Shown here in pieces: positions 23,453 through 28,357 of a stretch of 28,357 nucleotides of DNA. Source of the DNA: Candidatus Hydrogenedentota bacterium (GTDB lineage: Bacteria > UBA8481 > J006); the NCBI GenBank assembly GCA_003697085.1, contig RFFU01000014.1:1-28357 (forward strand), given 5' to 3'. Numbering within the stretch: the first letter of the stretch is position 1; each line of letters opens with the position of its first letter. The translations under genes were made by a program, and so were the position numbers. Below the pieces are notes generated by a model that saw only the letters and a list, made by a program, of their open reading frames with translations, did no database searches and was not told the DNA's origin.

Positions 23453-23872
23453 GTGAGAGATGAAGGAGCCGGGGCGGACGCCCCACCGGAACGAAGAGGC
23501 CGGGCGGACAGGAAATACGCTCGGGAATATATCGTTCTGCGGGCGATCGTCTTCTTCGACGACGAGCCTCCGCTTTCGTGCGGTCTGATGGACGTGTCGG
23601 TTGCGGGCGCGAAGGTGAAACTGGACGATTATTCGCCCGAGATCGGAACGAAAGTCCTGCTGCAGATCGATGCCCTCAAGGTGCGCGCCCGCGGCAAGGT
23701 CCTTCGCGTCTTTCCAACGCCCTCCGGAATTGAGGTCGCCATCAAGTTCGATCAAATCTATAATAATATCCCGGGCCGGCTCCTGGAATATAAACTCCGC
23801 AGTTTCCAGGATTCCCCCCGGGGAGGAGTCCAGGGGAGACCGGGCGGAGGGAAGAGAAGGGGATTTTTATGA
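23453..23872 (+). CDS. PilZ-domain protein, putative c-di-GMP receptor
   Basis: A 139-residue single-domain protein. RKYAR (20-24, RxxxR) and DVSVAGAKV (47-55, DxSxxG) are the two c-di-GMP contacting motifs of PilZ, followed by beta-strands (TKVLLQIDALKVRARGKVLRVF ... GIEVAIKFDQI). Such proteins relay second-messenger level to motility, secretion or polysaccharide machinery. A GTG start at 23453 is chosen because it lies 10 bases after the preceding stop with TTGAGG upstream. The frame continues farther back inside the primase-like gene, which is probably not translated. Its stop overlaps the next ATG by 4 bases. Confidence 0.85.
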   Translation: MRDEGAGADAPPERRGRADRKYAREYIVLRAIVFFDDEPPLSCGLMDVSVAGAKVKLDDYSPEIGTKVLLQIDALKVRARGKVLRVFPTPSGIEVAIKFDQIYNNIPGRLLEYKLRSFQDSPRGGVQGRPGGGKRRGFL

Positions 23873-24813
23873 CGAGGGAGGGGAGGATGATTCGTTTCGC
23901 AACGGGCCTGGTTGTGATGGGAGCGATCCTTTCGCTCTTCGGATGTGTCAGCGCGGCCGATCCCTACAATCTTCACCCCGCGGCGTTGCGTCTCGAACGC
24001 GCCATTACCGGCCCCGTCACGCTCGAACCTCAATCGGCAGCCTTGAGAAGGCAGTACGTTCTCTATGAGGGGGAGCCCCATCCCGGCGGGGGTATCACGT
24101 ACCGTCCCTTCGCCATGACAGGCGTGACGATGACCCCGGAACTCGGGGATGCGATCCTGGGAAGAAAGCGCCGTTTCGGGGAGGTCTTCGGTTTGCTTTC
24201 CCGAGGGGCCGCCGGGGAGAGCGCGGATAACGAACTCGTTCCGCGTGTGGCTCCGAGCGAGTTGACTCGTGCCGAGCAGGAGATTATCGACGCCGAGAAC
24301 AGGGATCGGAAGGTGATCGTGGAGACCTTCTTGAAGGAGCGAGGGCTTCCGGAGGCCGAAGCTTCCGCCGTCAAACGAGTGATGGCTTTCGCGCGGTATC
24401 AGGTTCTCCCGCGCGGAATCTGGGTCGAAAAGCAACCCGGGCATTGGGTCCTCAAGGGAGGCGCCGGGTTCCGCGAGAAGGTTCTCTCGGAACCGCCGAT
24501 GGAGATGGAACCGCTGCCGCAAAGATCCACCGCCCCTCCGCCTCCTCCTCCGCGCCCCGCCATCCTTGAAGCCAGCCCCACGGTGCGGAAATCCGATCAC
24601 GAGCCGAGCGGAGAACGGGAGGAGCGGGCGGAAAAAGAAACGAGAAGTCGTTCGGCGGTCGAGCAGGAGTCGCGCTCAACCGCGGAGGAAAACGAGCCGG
24701 TTTTGCTGGAGCCGGAGCCGACACTTCGGGGCGAGCCGGAAACGAAGTCGGAGGCGGCGGAAAGCGGGGAAGAGCCGATTGTGATTGAGTCTCCCGCCCC
24801 CCGGCTTCGCTGA
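23869..24813 (+). CDS. YdbL/DUF1318-like lipoprotein with Pro/Glu-rich tail
   Basis: A 314-residue lipoprotein. The signal segment MIRFATGLVVMGAILSLFGC places the lipidated Cys at 26. The middle (about 110-205) contains AELTRAEQ-like SELTRAEQEIIDAENRDRKVI and ends FARYQVLPRGIWVEKQPGHWVLK, the arrangement of DUF1318/YdbL proteins (AEN-x-DR then PG-x-W-x-GxW). The last 100 residues are low complexity, with a PPPPPP run and many Glu/Ser/Arg, probably disordered and periplasmic. Function of the family is not established. The start at 23869 forms an ATGA overlap with the PilZ gene and has GAAGGGG upstream; 23887 is an alternative. Confidence 0.7.
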   Translation: MTREGRMIRFATGLVVMGAILSLFGCVSAADPYNLHPAALRLERAITGPVTLEPQSAALRRQYVLYEGEPHPGGGITYRPFAMTGVTMTPELGDAILGRKRRFGEVFGLLSRGAAGESADNELVPRVAPSELTRAEQEIIDAENRDRKVIVETFLKERGLPEAEASAVKRVMAFARYQVLPRGIWVEKQPGHWVLKGGAGFREKVLSEPPMEMEPLPQRSTAPPPPPPRPAILEASPTVRKSDHEPSGEREERAEKETRSRSAVEQESRSTAEENEPVLLEPEPTLRGEPETKSEAAESGEEPIVIESPAPRLR

Positions 24814-24847
24814 CGATTTCATTGGAGAGAAAGTTTGCGATCCGCAG

Positions 24848-25438
24848 ATGATTCTTCTCGATCTCGATAATGTCCTGGCTGATTTCGAGACGGTATATCG
24901 CGGACTGATCAATGACATAACAAATCGGAACGCGACGCGGGAGGAGATAACGGATTATTCTTTCGCGAAGGCCTTGGGCCTTTCCCCGGAAGAGAATGCC
25001 CTCGTCTGGAGGACTTTCAATGAAAGGGAGATGTGGCGAGACCTCGAGCCGTTTCCCTACGCGCGGGAACTTGTGGAGAGACTGAAGCGATTCGCCGCTC
25101 TCGCCGTTGTCTCCAATCGTCCCGAGGCGGTGTTTGACCTTACGAGGGAATGGCTCGAGAGAAACGGCATCGAGGTGGACGAGGTTTATGTTACGGAGAG
25201 TCCCTCGAAGCGTGAGTACCTTCGTGGGAAGGGGAAACGGCCGGTGTTGGTCATCGAGGATGCTCCGGTTCACGCACGGGAGTTCTCGGAGGAAAGGATT
25301 CCCGTCATCCTGCTTGATGCACCGTGGAACCGCTTTTGCCGATCCGAGTGGATTTATCGCGTGCGGGATCTCGAGGAAGCGGCGTTTCTTGCCGAGCGGA
25401 TTCTCTCGCTGGTACCGGCGCGTGCCGGGGGATTATGA
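24848..25438 (+). CDS. HAD-superfamily 5'-nucleotidase-like phosphatase
   Basis: A 196-residue HAD hydrolase close in pattern to 5'(3')-deoxyribonucleotidases. Motif I is MILLDLDNVLADFE with nucleophile D5 and acid D7, motif II is AVVSNRPE (Ser), the motif III Lys is probably in ESPSKREYL, and motif IV is VLVIEDAP. A cap of helices lies between motifs I and II (residues about 15-80). Predicted to remove phosphate from nucleotides or a related small molecule in the cytoplasm. The start at 24848 is the first ATG before the hydrophobic strand; a TTG frame start at 24785 overlaps the previous gene and is unlikely. The stop overlaps the next ATG by 4 bases. Confidence 0.85.
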   Translation: MILLDLDNVLADFETVYRGLINDITNRNATREEITDYSFAKALGLSPEENALVWRTFNEREMWRDLEPFPYARELVERLKRFAALAVVSNRPEAVFDLTREWLERNGIEVDEVYVTESPSKREYLRGKGKRPVLVIEDAPVHAREFSEERIPVILLDAPWNRFCRSEWIYRVRDLEEAAFLAERILSLVPARAGGL

Positions 25439-25926
25439 AGAAGGTAAAACCACGTCTTTCTCAGGAACCGTGGTACGCGACCGGTTTGCGTTTCTCCTGC
25501 CAACCGGATTGTCACAAATGCTGTCTTCGAGAGGGCATCGTGGAGTTGAGAGAGGGGGAAGGGGAGGATAGACGCTTAGCGGAAGCCTTGGGTCTGTCTC
25601 TGAAGGCGTTTCGCGGCAAATTCACGGATAAGGATGATATGAACGGGCGGTTTATGGAGGACGGCCCCCACGGAGGATGTCCGTTGTGGAGAGACGGTTG
25701 TCGCGTTTATGACGTTCGCCCCTCACAATGTCGTTCCTATCCCTTCTGGCCGGAGATTCTCAAGTCGCGAAGGTCCTGGGAAAAGGAGGGCCGTTTCTGT
25801 CCCGGCATCGGTACCGGCCGATGGTATTCGCGAAGCGAGATAGCGGCGATTTTGGCCGGCGAGGGAGAGGCGACGGCGGAGAGAAAGGAAGGGGTGAAGC
25901 GGAGAGTGGTCGGAGGAGAGGAATGA
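25435..25926 (+). CDS. YkgJ family Cys-cluster protein
   Basis: A 163-residue protein of the YkgJ (Fe-S or zinc-binding, UPF0153) family. The N-terminal FSCQPDCHKCC gives Cys 22, 26, 29 and 30. CPLWRDGCRVYDVRPSQCRSYPFW contains the family hallmark CxxYxxRPxxCRxYPFW across its second part, and FCPGIG follows. The C-terminal 30 residues are charged. Biochemical role is not known for most members; metal binding is expected from eight conserved Cys. Overlaps both neighbours with ATGA junctions, so it is translationally coupled to the nucleotidase and the endonuclease III-like gene. Confidence 0.9.
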   Translation: MKKVKPRLSQEPWYATGLRFSCQPDCHKCCLREGIVELREGEGEDRRLAEALGLSLKAFRGKFTDKDDMNGRFMEDGPHGGCPLWRDGCRVYDVRPSQCRSYPFWPEILKSRRSWEKEGRFCPGIGTGRWYSRSEIAAILAGEGEATAERKEGVKRRVVGGEE

Positions 25927-26600
25927 CGGACTCCGGCGCGAGGATCCGCCGGCTCTTCGAAATTCTTCGGGCGAAGCACGGCCCGCAGGGCTGGTGGCCA
26001 ACGACGAGCCGCCATGGGCTTGAACCCCTCTACCGCCCGGGGCGCGAAGGACGGCGGACGGATTCCCGTGAGACGTTCGAGATCATTGTGGGGGCCATCC
26101 TGACGCAGAACACGGCCTGGCGCAATGCCGCCGCGGCCTTGAAAAACCTCAAGCGGAACGGGTTAATTTCTCCTCGAGAGGTCTGGAGATGTCGGAATCT
26201 GGAGGAGTTGATTCGCAGTGCCGGATATTTTAACCAGAAGGCTGACCGCCTTCGATGTCTGGCACGGGATATCGAGTCCGCAGGAGGAATCTGGCGGCTG
26301 CGGCGCCGGGATTCACAGGAACTTCGAAAATGGTTCCTCGAGAGAAAGGGAGTGGGGCCGGAAACGGCCGACTCGATCCTCTGCTACGGTTTCCAGCGTC
26401 CGGTCTTCGTCGTGGATGCCTACACGGCAAGGCTTTTTAGACGAGAAGGAATTCCTTTTTCGGGGTACGAGGAAACACGGAGGATGGTGGAGGAGTCGTT
26501 GCCGGCTGATTCCGCAATCCTGGGCGATTTCCATGCGCTGATCGTAGCCGAGATGAAGGGAGGGGGAAACGGTGCCGTTCGCGTTTCTGCGTCGCGATAA
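25923..26600 (+). CDS. Endonuclease III-related HhH-GPD protein lacking the Fe-S tail
   Basis: A 225-residue base-excision repair type protein of the group related to endonuclease III (COG2231-like: QGWWP, FEIIVGAILTQNTAW, GYFNQKADRL). The helix-hairpin-helix is ERKGVGPETADSIL (140-153) and the catalytic Asp is D165 in VFVVDAYTARL. The Lys used by bifunctional Nth for lyase chemistry is replaced by E147, so a monofunctional glycosylase is expected. Related proteins normally go on from HALIVxHGK to four Cys for a [4Fe-4S] cluster. Here HALIVAEMKGGGNGAV stops soon after, with no Cys. The last 29 bases overlap the sensor kinase gene. Confidence 0.85.
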   Translation: MTDSGARIRRLFEILRAKHGPQGWWPTTSRHGLEPLYRPGREGRRTDSRETFEIIVGAILTQNTAWRNAAAALKNLKRNGLISPREVWRCRNLEELIRSAGYFNQKADRLRCLARDIESAGGIWRLRRRDSQELRKWFLERKGVGPETADSILCYGFQRPVFVVDAYTARLFRREGIPFSGYEETRRMVEESLPADSAILGDFHALIVAEMKGGGNGAVRVSASR

Positions 26601-28227
26601 TCCTCGGTCATCGGGACGAGATGGTGGAGCCTGTCCTCCTCCATCTTCTTCCTGCCTACCCGTTCCCCTTTCCGCGCGGCGCCTCCCCTGTATCGTTTTT
26701 GTTCTTTCGCTGATCGCGACCCTGGGGACGACGGCGATCGGGTACTACTGGCAAGAGGCGGCGCAGGCGCTTCGACGGAATCGCTTGGAGTCGCGAACGG
26801 TTTACGACGCGATGCACGAGCTCGATCGGATCGAGTTCGTTCTCGAATCACTCCGAGGACTCTTTCGGGCCAGTCGGGAGGTCGAGCCGAACGAGTGGGA
26901 GGATTTTCTTTCGGCGCTCGAGGTTCCGGCCAAAGCCCCGTTGATCTCCGTCGTCGGGTTCGCCGAGATCAAGAAGAAAGGTGATACCGGTATTCTCGAA
27001 GTGGTTTATCGGGATGCTCTGGATACCTGGGGGAGAAATTGCGCCGACACCTGTCTTGCGGCTATGCGCGACTTCGTTGCGGAGGCAACGTCTCCTCCAA
27101 TTGTTCCGGCGCTCAGAGAGTTCTCTCGGATTGCGAGAAAAGGGAAGGAGGCGCGGATGAAAGAGGAGGGTTTCGTGCTTTTTCTTGAAGCGCCGCCGGC
27201 GAATCGAAAGAACACCGGCCTCGTCTTTGCTTGCTTTTCCCGCGCCCGCTTCGTCTCGTTGTTGCGGCGCGATCTTGGAACGGATTGGCTCGATGTCTCG
27301 CTCGGAAACGGATCGGCATCGGGATCGGAAGTAACGGTGCGAACGGTCGAGCGGTGGGGAAGACCCTGGTCGATTGTGTTCTATGTGACCGAACGAGCGG
27401 CACCGCAAAAATGGCTCTTGCCGGGAGGCCTCTTTCTCCTTGGCCTTCTCCTCTCCTTCGTTCTTTGCCGCTTGATCGGAAGAATCGAGCAAGGACGGTG
27501 GGAGGCCGAGGTTCTCGTGAGGGAATTGGATGCCGCGAACAGAAGGTGGAAAGAACTCGATGGCAGGAGACGGGAATTCCTTACAGCCGTCGCCCATGAG
27601 ATTCGTACTCCAGCAGCGACCATCGCTGGAAGCGTCGATCTTCTTCTTCGTGACCTTTCCGTCGATGACCCGCGCCTGAGCCGGGCGTTGGTCGGAACCA
27701 AGAACAGCGCGGAACGGCTGGAGAGTCTCATCGACCGCTTCCTCGATTTCACCGTCCTCGAAACCGGGCGACTCGAGATGAAGATGGAGGAAATTTCTCT
27801 GCGGGCGGTGGCGGAGGAGGCATTGGAGGACGCGCGGGCCGTTCTGCAGAAAAACTCCGTCGAGGCTTCGGTTCGAGAGGAGGGGAGCCGGGAGGGCGGG
27901 GAGTCGTTTCTGGTTCGCGGGGACCGCATCTGGTTGCGACAGGCGATCCGAAACCTTTTGGAGAACGCGGCGCGATATGCGAAGAGGCGAGTTGAGATCG
28001 TCTTACGACGCGGAAACGGACGTGTGGAGTGTCGAGTGATAGACGATGGGCCGGGGATCCCCGAAGACCTCCTGCCTCGGATTTTCGAACGGTACACAAC
28101 CGGGGCCCGCGGGGCCGGACTTGGCTTGGGCTTGGCGATCGCCGCCTCGGTCGTCAAGGCCCACGGCGCCACCATCGAGGCCTCGAATCTTCCTTCCGGC
28201 GGAGCCTGCTTCACCCTCCGATTTTAG
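26572..28227 (+). CDS. CHASE-domain sensor histidine kinase
   Basis: A 551-residue membrane sensor kinase. Two transmembrane segments (about 38-58 and 281-303) bracket a periplasmic domain with the CHASE pattern (DRIEFVLESLRGLFRASREV, then FLSALEVPAK and ISVVGFAEI). CHASE domains sense small extracellular molecules. Next come the phospho-acceptor HisKA (TAVAHEIRTPAATI, H342) and an HATPase: N box NLLENAARYA (461-470), G1 DDGPGIP (491-497) and G2 GLGLGLAIA (516-524). No response regulator lies in the window. GTG at 26572 is chosen because GGGAGGGGG sits just before it. The first 38 residues are Pro/Arg/Ser-rich and overlap the endonuclease III-like gene, so a later start is possible. Confidence 0.9.
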   Translation: MPFAFLRRDNPRSSGRDGGACPPPSSSCLPVPLSARRLPCIVFVLSLIATLGTTAIGYYWQEAAQALRRNRLESRTVYDAMHELDRIEFVLESLRGLFRASREVEPNEWEDFLSALEVPAKAPLISVVGFAEIKKKGDTGILEVVYRDALDTWGRNCADTCLAAMRDFVAEATSPPIVPALREFSRIARKGKEARMKEEGFVLFLEAPPANRKNTGLVFACFSRARFVSLLRRDLGTDWLDVSLGNGSASGSEVTVRTVERWGRPWSIVFYVTERAAPQKWLLPGGLFLLGLLLSFVLCRLIGRIEQGRWEAEVLVRELDAANRRWKELDGRRREFLTAVAHEIRTPAATIAGSVDLLLRDLSVDDPRLSRALVGTKNSAERLESLIDRFLDFTVLETGRLEMKMEEISLRAVAEEALEDARAVLQKNSVEASVREEGSREGGESFLVRGDRIWLRQAIRNLLENAARYAKRRVEIVLRRGNGRVECRVIDDGPGIPEDLLPRIFERYTTGARGAGLGLGLAIAASVVKAHGATIEASNLPSGGACFTLRF

Positions 28228-28232
28228 TAAAA

Positions 28233-28346
28233 GGTGCCGGGCATTAACTTTTTAACTTTTTCCCCATGAGTGCCTCCTGGAAAGAGAGCCTCCTGGAAAC
28301 GGCTGCTGGACTGTTCGCAAAAGTTAAAAAGTTAATGCCCGGCACC
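28233..28346. repeat. Perfect 28-bp inverted repeat around a 58-base centre (MITE/REP-like)
   Basis: The arm beginning GGTGCCGGGCATTAACTTTT (28233-28260) is exactly reverse-complemented at 28319-28346. The centre contains GCCTCCTGGAAA twice (28272-28283 and 28289-28300). The element starts 6 bases after the sensor kinase stop, and its T-rich inner arm could end transcription. GGTGCCGG-type palindromes often accompany IS200-like (RAYT) transposases, but none is in the window. Confidence 0.85.
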
Positions 28347-28357
28347 ATCTCCCGGCA

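Overview
The window reads as chromosomal DNA from an uncultured diderm (Gram-negative) bacterium of moderately high GC. An outer-membrane beta-barrel protein ending in Phe, several lipoboxes, twin-arginine signals and an NapA-type periplasmic oxidoreductase all require a periplasm and outer membrane. Intergenic regions are rich in small hairpins and degenerate repeats of the kind I associate with large environmental genomes. I cannot name the phylum from sequence alone.

Layout. 1-3.6 kb (mostly minus strand): a truncated class I/II aminotransferase behind an Lrp/AsnC regulator, a repeat-rich spacer, tRNA-Lys(CUU) on the plus strand, formyltetrahydrofolate deformylase (purU), and a 60-residue peptide with a double-glycine type leader. 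4-7.7 kb (plus): recA with unusual tails behind a sigma54-like promoter, an orphan lipoprotein, an HU/IHF protein and a MerR-type regulator. 7.7-8.5 kb: gene-free repeats including 14 tandem TTTCC units. 8.5-17.2 kb (plus): a tightly packed respiratory operon comprising a di-haem cytochrome c lipoprotein, a NapA-like molybdoenzyme, a NapG-like four-cluster ferredoxin, two different NapH-like membrane polyferredoxins and a second NapG-like ferredoxin, followed by a hemerythrin. Quinol electrons probably pass through the membrane Fe-S proteins and/or the cytochrome to NapA. No NapB, NapC or NapD is present. 17.2-18.7 kb: an inverted repeat, an outer-membrane barrel protein (minus) with clear promoter and terminator, and REP-like hairpins. 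18.8-20.7 kb: a GT-C type membrane glycosyltransferase.

20.9-28.2 kb (plus) looks like one long operon with several start/stop overlaps: a deoxyhypusine synthase-like enzyme, a probable archaeo-eukaryotic primase (AEP) with a PriL-like Cys-rich C-terminus, a PilZ protein, a YdbL/DUF1318-like lipoprotein, a HAD 5'-nucleotidase-like protein, a YkgJ Cys-cluster protein, an endonuclease III-related HhH protein without its Fe-S tail, and a CHASE-domain sensor histidine kinase. It is followed by a perfect 28-bp inverted repeat at the window edge.

The most interesting items are the AEP-like protein next to a DHS-like enzyme (two families typical of archaea and eukaryotes side by side in a bacterium), the reorganised Nap system with fused membrane subunits, and the double-glycine peptide. 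All functions are inferred by eye from family motifs; no database search was run.
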